Assembly: GCA_032191485.1 (NCBI GenBank)
Contig: JAVDOI010000016.1
Coordinates: forward strand, 11,394,759-11,458,758
Direction of reading: 5' to 3'
Length of the DNA stretch: 64,000 nucleotides
Source of the DNA: Leptoclinus maculatus
Lineage: Eukaryota > Chordata > Actinopteri > Perciformes > Stichaeidae
Shown here: positions 1 to 12,000 of the stretch, piece by piece
Layout of the letters: each line of letters opens with the position of its first letter
Numbering within the stretch: the stretch's first letter is position 1
Made by a program: the position numbers and the translations under genes
The notes under the pieces: model-generated
The model's input: only the letters and a program-made list of their open reading frames with translations
Database searches by the model: none
What the model was told of the DNA's origin: nothing

Positions 1-515
1 AGCTACAACCTAAGTTAAGTGGTCTGTATATGTAACTTTAGTTGGTAGCACTTTATAATAACTACACACTATGAAGCATTAGTTAAGCATGAGTAAACAC
101 TTAATTCATCATTTATAAAGCATTGTTCCTACATTAATAATTCATTAGTATGCAGTTCATAACAACAGTTATAAATGTTTTATTCTTGATTAATAAGCTC
201 GTCTATTATGTGTTTCATTGTTGTGTTTTCATACTTTATAAATGATGGATTCCCCATTTGTAAATTAAGTATTATATATTTTACAAACCAATAATTAAGG
301 AGTTGTAGATGATTAATAAGATCATTTATAAAGTGTTAGTAAATGATTAATAACTTATTTAGATGTACATTATTCATGCATTTATATATATATATGATTT
401 AGATATGCACTAATGGTTAGGGACTATGTTAATATATGCTTTATAAATGCGTATTAATACTGCAATTCATGATTAATTAATGATTTATTAAGGTAGTTAC
501 TAGTCCTTAGTAAAG

Positions 516-695
516 TATTTTGTGTGAGCTCATCTAAAGTGAGGACTATTTATGCCTTATAAAGCATTTATTAAGTATTTTGTGTGAGCTCATCTAAAGT
601 GAGGACTATTTATGCCTTATAAAGCATTTATTGAGTATTTTGTGTGAGCTCATCTAAAGTGAGGACTATTTATGCCTTACAAAGCATTTATAAAT
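516..695. repeat. Three tandem copies of a 60-nt unit in the left arm
   Basis: Units at 516-575, 576-635 and 636-695 each begin TATTTTGTGTGAGCTCATCT and are nearly identical, with changes mainly at the unit ends. The right arm of the fold-back element has one copy (about 1775-1835), so the expansion followed formation of the inverted repeat. Confidence 0.92.
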
Positions 696-998
696 GACAT
701 TGAAAAACCAGCAGTGCCTCAAAACCCATAGTTTTTCAACAGAAAAGGCAAATAGACACAACACAAAGTGATCAAGAACATATCAATATTTATTGCAAGA
801 TGCAAACAATATACTATTAAATACAAACCTCTCAGCCATTCATTCATGTAAGAAACAAACAAAGACATTCTCCTTCAGGAGAACATGGCTGGATATAACA
901 CATTTGTAAATATACAACTGGAGCTAACCAGGAGCTTTGCATATTAGTTTACATTTACTTATTTAACTATTAATTTCATACCAAGCATATCGATCTCA

Positions 999-1472
999 TT
1001 CACATCCACTCCACATATAACAGCTAGTTAGTCATCTGTCACCTGGATCGCTCTATTTACAACGGAGGTGACGCGTTAGCGTGCGCCTGTCTCAGGACCT
1101 CTAGTAGTAGCTGGAAGGCTAGCTGGATACTCATCGTCCATAATGTGTAACGTTACGTGCCAGCAAACTAAGAAACAAACAGACGGGCATTGGAGGCCCG
1201 TCAGCAGTCATTCTTTCTGGCGGAGGTCCGCGCGCCCTTTCAACTTAGGTCGGAGTTTACCACCGCGTCAGTGCACTTCTGTATCAGTTCCTGAGCGAAA
1301 CGTTTGTCCCACGTTGATGACGTATGAAGCGGTCTTTTCCTTTGTCCGTCCCACATTGATGACGTTTGAAAGCGGGATTTCACTCGATTTCACTTATTTC
1401 GCTTATTGCAAACAATGAGCAGATTCGGCCGGCTGCCATCGGGACATGCAACTGAAGAAAAGTGCGAACAGT
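999..1472. other. Loop of the fold-back element
   Basis: This is a single-copy spacer between the two arms. A 91-codon open frame (1143-1418, plus) has no recognised similarity. Two near-copies of a GTCCCAC(A/G)TTGATGACGT word occur at about 1304-1324 and 1347-1366. I see no transposase motif. Confidence 0.5.
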
Positions 1473-2358
1473 GGAGATCGATATGCTTGGTTAAAATGAA
1501 TAGTTAAATAAGTAAATGTAAACTACCGGTAATATGCAAAGCTCCTGGTTAGCTCCAGTTGTATATTTACAAATGTGTTATATCCAGCCATGTTCTCCTG
1601 AAGGAGAATGTCTGTTTCTTACATGAATGAATGCCTGAGAGGTTTGTATTTAACAGTATATTGTTTGCATCTTGCAATAAATATTGATATGTTCTTGATC
1701 ACTTTGTGTTGTGTCTATTTGCCTTTTCTGTTAAAAAACTGGGTTTTGAGGCACTGCTGACCTTTCAATGTCATTTATAAATGCTTTATAAGGCATAAAT
1801 AGTCCTCACTTTAGATGAGCTCACACAAAATACTTTACTAAGGACTAGTAACTACCTTAATAAATCATTAATTAATCATGACTTGCAGTATTAATACGCA
1901 TTTATAAAGCATATATTAACATAGTCCCTAACCCTTAGTGCATATCTAAATCATTATATATATATAAATGCATGAATAATGTACATCTAAATAAGTTATT
2001 AATCATTTACTAACACTTTATAAATTATCTTATTAATCATCTACAACTCCTCAATAATTGGTTTGTAAAATATATAATACTTCATTTACAAATGGGGAAT
2101 CCATCATTTATAAAGTATGAAAACACAATAATGAAACACATAATAGACGAGCTTATTAATCAAGAATAAAACATTTATAACTGTTGTTATGAACTGCATA
2201 CTAATGAATTATTAATGTAGGAACAATGCTTTATAAATGATGAATTAAGTGTTTACTCATGCTTAACTAATGCTTCATAGTGTGTAGTTATTATAAAGTG
2301 CTACCCTTTAGTTTAATGTAAAACGTTACTCATGCTAACGGGGACACTTGACCAGTAT

Positions 2359-4771
2359 CAGTGGCGGGCCGTGCATTTTATACCTGGGCCTTCTGTGCTG
2401 TCCTACTACACTTGAGCCAGCTCCGAATAATCAGAAAGCATAATAAAAAGCAGTATCACTCCGCGGTAACGGTCGGACGTAGGAAATCCTCCTGAATGTT
2501 CTGAGAACGATAAACTCTCACTTAACGGCTGAAAGCGACGTTTAGCTCATGTTTGTTTTAATCCAAAAGCAAGCTACGGTTATTTGTTTCTAGGGGTGTA
2601 ACATCACGTATTCGTATTAAACCGTTCGGTACGAGGCTTAAGAACCGAACAATACGTTTGAATAATACTAGTGCATTTGGAAAATGCAGAAGCTTAAATT
2701 GTGGGAAATATAATGTTTTCGGTGGACTGCGCTCACGTAACTGACAACGGACTGTGTGACCTTTTGAACCCGGAACAATAACAAAAAACAGCTGAGGCCC
2801 CGCACTTCAGGGAGGCTAAACTAGCTTAGCGGGGAAACAACTGCGGCACACAATCTACGAACTCTCCCCGCAGCGTTTAGCTGTTCCCTACTGATTCAGA
2901 CAGGGCTAAAGCAATCGCCACACAATCCCCATTTTTTCCAGACCATCATGCTTGCTTTTGTTGAAGGTAGAAGTTACGAACAAAGGGGCACAGAGGGGGG
3001 GGGGTGGGCCTCTGACCCCAGAGCCTCTGCTGCTGCGACTTTCAGCTGCAAGGTCTCACCAAAAACGAACTGGATCCGGTTTTAAAAGTGTAACAAGTAT
3101 TTTAATATCAAATGCAAACTGAATTAACTATAATAGTAAATGCTCTCGAGAACAGAGATCACACACTTTCACTCTCTCAGGTCTCACATTTAAGGAGGTT
3201 CTGTGAAGCGATCATGTGGGGTCTGGTCTCTGTTCCCTCAAACAAAGCTTTTATACTGGAGAAAAGACAAGGGGGTCAGATCGTCATAAAAACTGCAGGT
3301 GAGCCAATCGGTGTTTTACTTATACATTGATCATCTTGGCTAATGTCTTGAGCCAATCAATGTCTGGCTTTATTTAGAACCTCATGGCCACAAGTCGACT
3401 CCTTCTCTCTCCTGCTTCTGTCCTCCTGGAGCCATCACAGCTGGAGACATCCTTTGTAGTCATCACCCTGGCATTGTCTTCTCCGCATTCCTGCTGCTTT
3501 TATGGTCTCACTGTCTCCCTGTCTCCTACTTCATGCCTCATGAAGATGTTCCTAAATCACTAAGATATTCCCTAAATCTGACCCTATCTGCCCTTTAATT
3601 CTTCTTCTCTTACAGTGTTTAATACTTCAGTGTTTAATACTTTTATGGCTTAATACATTATATGTGTCAATATACTGTAACATATAATATCCTCTATCTG
3701 TAAACCTCCTGAGAATACATTCCATAGATAAATATATTGCAACTCTTTAACCCATGGTAACATTCTTATTATTTTGACACTTCTATTCACCACAAGAGGT
3801 GCTAATAATCATACTAAACTAATTATAATACTAAAATCCTACTAATACTATCTTTAATACTGAAATCCTTCACACTTTGTAAAAAGAAAACAACAGCCCG
3901 AACGGATTCAATTGTCCGGACAATAACCCCGTGCATGACGGGATGCTTCGTAATTAACGGACAATGCATATAGTCCAAATCTATAAAATTAACACAATGA
4001 CAAGAACAAACTCACAAGAACCAGTCACATATATTCATATGACAACAAAGCAACAAATCAATCCAGCAACAAATCAAACCAGCAACGCTGCAGCGCTAGA
4101 GCATGAGCCATTCATATTATTCATAAAAACGACACGATAGACAAACGAACACAGAGGACAAGCTACTGCAGATGTAAAAACGCAAAAGCACTTAACTTAC
4201 CAAAGCTGCCTTCACTTAAAGACAAAGTCCATCCTCCTTTCTTTGTTAACAAAGTCAGTAACTCCCAAATCCGTTTAAGATCTGCTAGCTAGCTTTCTGT
4301 TTGACAAAAGTCACGCTGGCCCACTGACCAATCACGGTGCACGTTAATGCAGACGTACTTAGGAGGCTACCTCAGTAGCAGTAGCACGTCATAGAACACG
4401 CCCAACATGTCAAACTAAAGATCTGATTGGTTGAAAACTATGACAATCAACAATATCATCCCCATATACTTTAATCTGCAAAGTCTACCTAGAGGACCTC
4501 GGGCCTCTCTCCTTACATAGAGACATAGAGGCTGAATCTGATTGGATAAAAGATCTCCTTAAAACAAGCTGTGCTGGAAGCAGAGCTGCAGGCTGGAAGC
4601 AGAGCAGAGGAAGACAGGAGCTGTGCAATGAGAAAATAAGCTAATGGGAAAAATAATTCTAATACATGTAATGTATTTGTGAAAAATTATTAAATTATAA
4701 AATAGCTATAACTTTGTGATTCTGTTTAGGCCAGCAGAGAAGGCTTAGCTGGCCCTGACGACCCACCACTA
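2359..4771. mobile_element. hAT-like non-autonomous element with AGTGGYGGGYCGT ends
   Basis: The left end reads CAGTGGCGGGCCGTGCATTT. The right end, reverse-complemented, reads AGTGGTGGGTCGTCAGGGCC, giving a 13-bp imperfect terminal repeat. This terminus is one I recognise from abundant fish hAT-like elements. No clear 8-bp target duplication is visible. The interior holds no intact transposase; a 72-codon frame at 3112-3330 is unremarkable. Confidence 0.55.
2593..2672. repeat. Fragment resembling another fish hAT terminus (GGGGTGTAAC..., nested)
   Basis: GGGGTGTAACATCACG followed by alternating CGTATT and AACCGTTCGGTACG-type words resembles the palindromic end of a second fish hAT family. 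It would be nested in the 2359-4771 element. Recognition is by sequence style only. Confidence 0.35.
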
Positions 4772-7700
4772 CGTATTATGATTTGCAATGTGTCGAGAGA
4801 CCTGGAGTGTAATGGACTACTTAAAATATTCTAATTATTGATTTGTCAGGAACTTTTCTTCTCTGTGTGCATGTTTTAGTCTAATGTCTTGTTAATTCTG
4901 TAATGTTATGGTTATGATGGCTGCCTTTCATCTTCAGTAATATTCTCTGTGTACACCAAGTACACAGTTCAGTAGGTCTTTTCAAAAAATGATTTAATGA
5001 TTTAAAGCAATAATGATAATTAATGCTGGAAAAAACAAAGAAACTTATTCTAAATAAAGCAGACCCGCTATAATCACTGATACTAAGTGAAAAAACTGTG
5101 GGAATTGTTAACTGTTTCAAGTATTTAGGAGCACACAGAGATGAGAAACAATGAGAGTTTTAAAGTCAATGTTGATTTTATTTATCGTACAGCTAGCTAC
5201 AGAGGTTGTTTTATCCCAAATGCAATAATGTGGGCAACAAGGTACTTTAAACTAAAACATGAGAGTGTAGGTTGTGCACAATGGACAATGCAATGACTGA
5301 CTGAACAATTCAAAGACCTTTGTTCTGTTGATGTTTTTATCTTTGAACATGTTTTATGTTTGTATTTTCCTGGGTGAGAGCAAAGACAATGTTCCTGCCT
5401 CGGCTGAACAATAAAGGTTATTCTATTCTGTTCAATGTAGGTTGTAATAGTTGCAATGCCACTATGTGAAGTCTGTTTTGTGGACTCCAGGAAGAATAGC
5501 TGCTGCAATGCTGTAGCTAGATCTAAATAAAATAAACTCACCAATAAAGATGAAAAAAGAAAAAAAGAACATAAAAGTGGGACTTTTGGACACTTGCTCA
5601 GAGAATATGATCATTTTGTGCATTCAATGGGAGCTAGCAGAACAGAATAAGCACGTTGGATGCATTTTTGGCAATTTCAATTAATATGGCTACTATACAT
5701 ATGTATTACATAGAATTGGATGCTATTTGTATAATATTGCAGTTATAGTGCGATGGTTATTCGTAAACAGTCCTTCAGTTGACAGTTGAACCATTGGTAC
5801 TGAGACCAATCTGTTTATTTATTGTTTAATGAATTAAATACTTAAGTAACAGTAACTATGAATCTGAATGATGCTGTCTTGTTTCACAGAGGGCGGAGTG
5901 AGCACTACACACTGTTGGGGAGAAATTAAAACCTGATCATCTGTGCGTAAAAAGGTATTATAAAGTAAGACCCAAGCTATCCAAGTATATTGGAGCAGTG
6001 AGCTAATCTTGATTTTGTTGGCAGATGAAAGTGCTTAGAGAGAAAAAATAGATTGTGATGTTAGCCTTACCTCATGAACCTTTAAGAAAAACACAGTAAT
6101 GATTATACAACGTGCAGTGCATTAGGAAGACACAATTTTATCTAACTCTTTCAATACATTATGTTTTGTCAATTTTATTTCATTAATCTTTATTTTTTTA
6201 CAGGATATTCCCATTCAGATTCAACATCTCTTTTTCTAGGGAATCCTAGCCAAGACAGCAGCATACAAGTTTCACATAAAAGCACAAACAACAGTATAAT
6301 TACGCAATGAAGTCAGAACATGAGTCATGTATAAGAACATGAGTCATGTATATTGTGAAGCATCAACCACCTACAGTGATTTCAAAATCGTAGGCACTCT
6401 CGCTTCAGATGAAGTGCAAAGGCCTGAAAGATGGATAAAGTAATAGACAATGGTTTATGTCCAAATGACTCTTAAGTGGTGCATTAAAGCATACTTGCTT
6501 AATAATTTACTTGCCATGGGTGCCATTAGTTCCGACGCAGTAAATAGATAATGTATTTGAGATTTCAAAAAGGCAATACATTACTGGGAAAAAAATACCA
6601 TAACCTTACAGCATATTGGAATTTAAATGGTCCGAGAGAAAACGAGATTGTCTAAAGCCTGTTTTCAGGTATTCCTATTGGCTGTTCTACAAATGCTAAA
6701 CAAGAAAGCATCACTCAGAGTCATTGTCAACCTTAGATGGCCTATTCTGACTTTCACCGACATAGCTTACACCTCTAGAATCAAATTGTTCAAGCCACAA
6801 GTCAAATGTTGGACTTCCCTCTAAAATATCAAACAAACTAAACTATCTGACTGGCCTCAAGAGTGATTTAGATTGGTCTAAGTACCAATGGTTAAACCAG
6901 GGGTGAAAGTAGGGCAGCAGCTGGCTGTCAAACCCATTCAACAACCCGTTTACGATCACATTTCCAACAAGAAAACACATCTGCTAATGTAGGTCAACAT
7001 ACACAACAGTTAGTTATCACCGCCTTGGTCTTTTTTACATGTACATGTTTGAATTTAATTATCATTGCGAAATAGGGCATTTGTGCTGCATTCATGTGGT
7101 TTCTTATTAATCAGAGATTTCCTGACTGGGAATATTCACATGAATCTGTTAAGCAAAAAAAGACAACACATCTTCGTTATAGAGTCCATGTTTTTTCCAT
7201 ATTATGACTTAAAGCTCATGAACAAGGACGACTTCCAAACTCGGGAGACGGGATCATCCGAGGAGCACATGAACGCACCATTGTCTGCGCTCTCCGAGTG
7301 TTGTTCTAGTTTTCTTATGAACTGCTTCTAAATTGTTCCAGTGTCAGTGTGTTTGTGCCCAGCAAAGACCTGTGGGTTTTTAATCCGTGCTTGCCGCCTT
7401 TCCAAAACTGTTTCGTTAGCTATACTGCTGGCAAACTCAACTTCTGCTGCCGCTGACTCATATTAATCTAAATTGTCAAAATCTAAATGTAGCAAAAGTG
7501 ATTATTCTGTTGTGTATCAAATGTACAAAATGATTCTATTTCCTTAGTGTCCAAATGTCCCACTCTTATGCTGTTGTTTTTTTCTTCATCTTAATTGGTA
7601 AACATTGTTTAGTTTATTAGGTCTTCACATATTAACAGCCATTACAACTTACATAGAATATAATAGAACACTCAACACTTTGTCATCTATGTGTGCTCCG

Positions 7701-8085
7701 GTTGCCACAGTTTGGTCACACAAGATCAGTGATGACAGTGAGTCTGCTTGTTTCACGTGTAGAATAAGTTCCTTTGGCTTTTCCAGCATTAATTAACTTT
7801 GAGCTGGATTTACAAAATGTTTGTGTTAACGACCCAAGCCGTGTCATCAGCACACTTAAATAGATTGAAATTGCTGTTGTGCAGAGTCATTTTATTGGTG
7901 TACCCAGATAATATTACTGCAGATAAAACGCAGCCATTATGACCAGAACGTTACAGAATAAACAGGACAAGACTTAAACACACACACAGACAAAACAAGC
8001 TCCTGACAATTCAATAATCAGACAATTTAAGATAGTCCGTTACACTCCAGTGTCCCCAAGACACTGTGAATCATAATACGGCCTG
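4771..8085. repeat. Old, diverged large inverted repeat (arms about 4771-5597 and about 7540-8085)
   Basis: By eye, the left arm matches the reverse complement of the right arm in a series of blocks: CGTATTATGATT, GGAGTGTAA(T/C)GGACTA, TTAATTAATGCTGGAAAA, GGAGCACACA-AGATGA, a block around GTAGGTTGTAATAG, and GTGGGAC-TTTGGACACT. The left arm has about 260 nt (5158-5415) that the right arm lacks. The 1.9-kb spacer has no recognised gene. It looks like a degenerate transposon with long terminal inverted repeats, or an inverted duplication. The arm seems to continue further left, interrupted by the two elements at 44-4771. Confidence 0.65.
5598..7539. other. Spacer between the diverged inverted arms
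   Basis: I recognise no protein domain here. The open frames at 6627-6824 and 7065-7331 look like chance. An 18-nt word, AGAACATGAGTCATGTAT, is repeated at about 6317-6352. It may be the interior of a decayed transposon. Confidence 0.4.
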
Positions 8086-8272
8086 CATCACTCCATTATC
8101 CAATACAATAATCTGACTATATAAAATAGTCAGTTTCACTCAAGTGTCCCCAATTTATTGCAAATCATATTACAGACCATTTCACTCTAGAATCCAAAAC
8201 AATAATCCAAAAACAAACATCCCACCAATAAGGGGTCCCAGTTACCATACCTAACGTTACAATACACTAACG
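8086..8272. repeat. Subterminal repeat units beside the right inverted arm
   Basis: The stretch about 8130-8195 repeats, with divergence, the pattern of about 8030-8080 (AGT-GTTACACTCCAGTGTCCCCAA... ATCATA-TAC). This gives at least two tandem units of roughly 90-110 nt. Similar words sit at 2340-2358 and 17-35, which supports an arm extending past the left edge of the window. Confidence 0.5.
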
Positions 8273-9077
8273 CAGTGATTCTCAACTGGTGGGTCCGTTT
8301 TCAGTGGGTCGCAGGCCTTTGCCTGAAAAAAAAAAATTAAAAAATCTTGTGCTTTTATTTTGGAGGGGATTTTTTATGCAGCGGAATTATTCCAGCATTT
8401 ACGGCAATATATGGCACTAAATAGTGCAAGTTAGATATTATTGTAATGTTCCGGACCTTTGCACGAGGAGATTTTCTCAATCTGGACCTTTTGGAAATGT
8501 ACTTGAATACCCCTGGTATAGAAGAACACCCACACAGTTTGTTTTCATGTGCTAATTGAGCGAAACGCAAGTACGACACAGACTACATGAGATATGGATT
8601 TTCTTACATTGAGGACAAAAGAGGGCAAACACCTCAGTGTGTTTTGTGCAGTGAGGTTCTGGCACAAGAAAGCATGAAGCCGTCAAAACTGAAGCGGCAT
8701 TTGTTGGATCAATCCGCAACGGATAAGCTGAAAACTAACCCTCTGTCAAATTACACTTTAAGTAGGCGAATTGAAGACATGTCGGATGACATCAAACAAC
8801 AGACCACAGCTCGAATTTAGGCAAGTGGTCATTTTGCATTACAAATGGACGAATCTACAGACATAACAAACAAAGCAGTTTTACTCGTTAACGTGAAACA
8901 TGTGGGACAAAGACTGACAGGAACAATTTCTTTGCACAAGAGAGCTCCCTACTACTACGACTGCAGAGGACATTTTCAGCTCAGGTTCAAACTGAACCAT
9001 CTTTTCATTAAATACATTTGAGAAGTTGAAAATTTGGGTCGCGGCTTGTCATTAAAGGGTGATGGTGGGTCCCACTG
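8273..9077 (+). mobile_element. Internally deleted ZBED-type hAT transposon with perfect 8-bp target duplication
   Basis: The element starts CAGTGATTCTCAACTGGTGG and ends ...TGGGTCCCACTG, the CAGTG/CACTG termini of hAT elements. The flanks are identical: CACTAACG at 8265-8272 and 9078-9085. At 805 bp it is far shorter than an autonomous copy and holds a broken transposase (8560-9021). Confidence 0.93.
8560..9021 (+). pseudogene. hAT transposase relic (ZBED5-like, BED finger and first catalytic Asp region)
   Basis: The reading frame runs from KRKYDTDYMRYGF, through a BED-type finger start (CVLC, then KLKRHL), to an in-frame TAG at 8818-8820. It continues as ALQMDESTDITNKAV, the conserved hAT region holding a catalytic Asp. 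It then ends near GTISLHKRAP where the element is deleted. The finger's final His is lost. No start codon is needed or kept upstream (a stop lies at 8557-8559). It is non-functional: about 150 codons against roughly 600 in the family. Confidence 0.88.
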
Positions 9078-12000
9078 CACTAACGTATATGTCGTATACG
9101 TACATTTCTAGCCAAACGAAAAACTTGACTCTGATGTTACATAACTTACTAACACACTTGTGTTTTGTGTGGAGTGTATGGAGGAGTTCAAACCTACCTA
9201 GAAAAATCATTAACAAACAATTTAGAAAAGACTCACCAGAGGTTTTCTTTTTCTCAGGACTTCCATACATCCATGCTGTATAAAATGTAAATGTGACATG
9301 TACCCATCAAAAACCTCGGCAGCATTAATGGCATACAGCTGAAAGAGACTAATGCACAGTGCAGGCCATTTAGTGTGGGAAGTAGATAATTATTATTTTG
9401 AATACAGAAAAAAAGGCTTTAAAGGCTCTTGGTAGCACCACCGTTTTTTTTTCATTTTGCTCACTTAACAGGCATACTGTAAATAGTCTTATTTGTCAGA
9501 AAGCTGTGAAGCATGAAAATGGCACTGTATTAGGTGGGAGAGGAATCTTGGCTGAAATGAAGGTATCCATACAAGTTTATTATGTGCCTCATTTTATAGA
9601 GGAATAACATGGCTTATATTATCCATGAGAATGGGCAATTATGGGATATTTCAGTAAAATTTCCACTGCCCGCGAGCTTATTGGGGGTAGTGACGCAGAC
9701 AAACTTAAAAGACTGGCACAGCCTGCAATTGGAGGCAAGCATTAGTGGCACTCATGCTCAATATATTTCTCATTTGAAGGAAGTAGAGCAATTTGTTGCA
9801 GAAAAGTCTAACCGGAGAGCCTGTTAAAATGAAAAGCCTTCCTGGATGCACCTGTCTCATGCTCTGTCTGTTCTTATCTGAAAAAAGGAAGAAAAAAAAA
9901 TCATTACACTAGAGAAATCAGCAAAGCTTCTTTTAAGTTGTTGCCGCGATTAATCGTGCGGCTGCAAGTGAGACCTTTATCAATATTTGTTACGCGTCAA
10001 GTCCCAATGGGTTAGACCCTCTTTGATCCGACAGTGGGCCCCGCAGGGCATTTGGCAAACAAGCTAACCTGAATACCCTCAATTTCTCTGGAGAGCAACG
10101 TGGCCAATACCCTGAAGAGAATCCCCTAACCAAAAAAAAGTGAGAATTGTTATGAGCAGACCTACTGTGATCTATGAATTAATGAGGATAAATGCACTCA
10201 GCAACAATGCTGCGCTGTCTTCTGCTTGACTCCTGACAATGGGGTTTACCAATGCTGATGATGGGAAAATTACCCCTCAGAGACAAAGCTCTTCATTCAT
10301 TTTAAAGCCTTGTTTAGTCTGATGTAGTCTTTGATGCAGTCTGAGGCTGCTGCCAGGAGGCAGTATCATATCTCATTAGCAGTTAGCTTCAGTCTCTCCT
10401 TCAAAAGGTCTCCTGTTTTTACCGCTACCTTACATTCTCACTGCAGATTTTTCATCCACATGTCTCAAGTAACTAGTTCGGCTGAATCTAAATTGTAAAT
10501 GTGTACAACTTAAACTGTATTCTATCTTGTCTTGAGCAGTATCAGTATTTTCTTTACTGTTGTTATTTGAACAGGACGGGCTAACATAGTGCTGACTGAG
10601 GAGTTTGTCACTACTGGACTCAGCTCAAAAGCTTTTCAAGTTTCAATAGGGGGGAAAGTTGTCTCAGTGGACATATTCCTTGATATAAATCTTTCATTTC
10701 AGATTTAATTAGGGTCCTAATACATGTCCGTAAAAGATGTGAGAAAATTGATACGAGTCATATTTAATAGTTACTTGGAAAGGTGGAGCACAATGTTGCA
10801 GCACAGACTGTATGCGAATGTCAGACGGGTTAACGCACAAGATATTCCTCTAGAAAAATATAATTAAAAAAAACACGAGCTTAAGATCAATTAATAAGAG
10901 GATAGACTTTGGGCGGCGAGATTTAATTGATACAGACGTAATGTCCCATTTATTTTTGAAAAAGGCAGGACGTCCGTCCTGTTTCATCCCTGATTCATTT
11001 CGTGAGGTAATAGACTGACTGATTGAACTTGTCACAGGACAGAGATAAAATACTGGTGAGAACCATTCTTGGACCCCTTGCAATTTCAGAGCCCTGAGGG
11101 AAGGCAAAAGGTCATTATATACTGTTTTGAAAGCCAGCAGAAAAGGTCTTATATTCAATAGATGAAAGAAGATTTGGTTGAAAATGATTATACTGCTGAC
11201 ATACACAGCGGAATAGAATCCTAAATATAATATGGCCATTTACAAATCTGTTGTCTAATTATATCTTTGTTGTCTGGTTTTAAAAATAACTGATGAAGTT
11301 ACTCCAACGCACTGCACTGACAGTTACTGTACAGGCGCAACACAGGCCATAAACTGCAGCTAAAATGATACATTTAGACGCAGCTTTTTTCATCTCGAGG
11401 AGCCTTTTTCATCTCGAGGAGCCTTTTTTTTCATAAATATGTTTAACTGTGCACATCATGCAGATGTCATCATGACTCACTAGAGAAGCTGAGTCACTAA
11501 ATATATCAAAATGGTTACAGGCATACCAAGCGGGCACTGCCAACTCAATCCTAAACAAGACATGCTAACATTTATTAGTGCTGGACAGAACACAACGCTG
11601 AAGGTCAACAAGGTGACGGCCCCAAGAGAGGCGCTGCATGTTTTAAAAAGGACCCTCTGGCTAACCTCTTACTCATCAAGTTGATTTTGAGGAGCTTAAG
11701 TAATTTCATTTCTGCTGCACATGGCAGCAACAGATAACAGCTTCACCTGTGCTGTGGTGATCACTCCAAGGAAAGTCAACCAAATCGTGGCTTAGCTGCA
11801 GTAAGCCTCCCTCCACCAGCAGTGTCCTCTCTAGATAACCATCAGCTCTCATATTGTAGAGCTAAAATACTGTGGAGCTCAGCATTGAACATATAGTGAT
11901 GAAAAAAGAAAAAAGAAACCCAGAAGACAATTATTTAAATCTGGGGAATATAATGAAACGTATCTTTTGTAGCCACTAGTTTTGCTGAACTGAACAAAAT

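Larger units (their letters stand above)
44..2305. mobile_element. Fold-back DNA element with about 0.83-0.95-kb inverted arms and an 8-bp target duplication
   Basis: The left arm (about 44-998) is the reverse complement of the right arm (about 1473-2305), reading from GGTAGCACTTTATAATAAC inward. The ends are flanked by the same 8 bp, CTTTAGTT (36-43 and 2306-2313). The arms differ in length by about 120 nt because the left arm carries two extra copies of a 60-nt unit. The loop (999-1472) is more GC-rich and encodes no recognised transposase, so the element is non-autonomous. An 8-bp duplication with central TA is typical of hAT elements, though the terminus does not start with CAG. The family is not identified with certainty. 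Confidence 0.88.

Noticed and set aside
516..695. Regularly spaced direct repeats that could suggest a CRISPR array
   Set aside because: Units are contiguous 60-mers without spacers, inside a eukaryotic transposon.
1143..1418. 91-codon frame in the loop of the fold-back element
   Set aside because: No transposase or other motif; contains a repeated word that explains part of it.
9052..9283. Paired open frames on opposite strands at the same place
   Set aside because: They start at the right end of the hAT relic and run into plain intron; no domain.
10850..11239. 129-codon hydrophobic minus-strand frame downstream of the last exon
   Set aside because: No family resemblance; AT-rich sequence gives such Phe/Ile/Leu-rich frames by chance. 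It is not an EYS linker or laminin-G exon.
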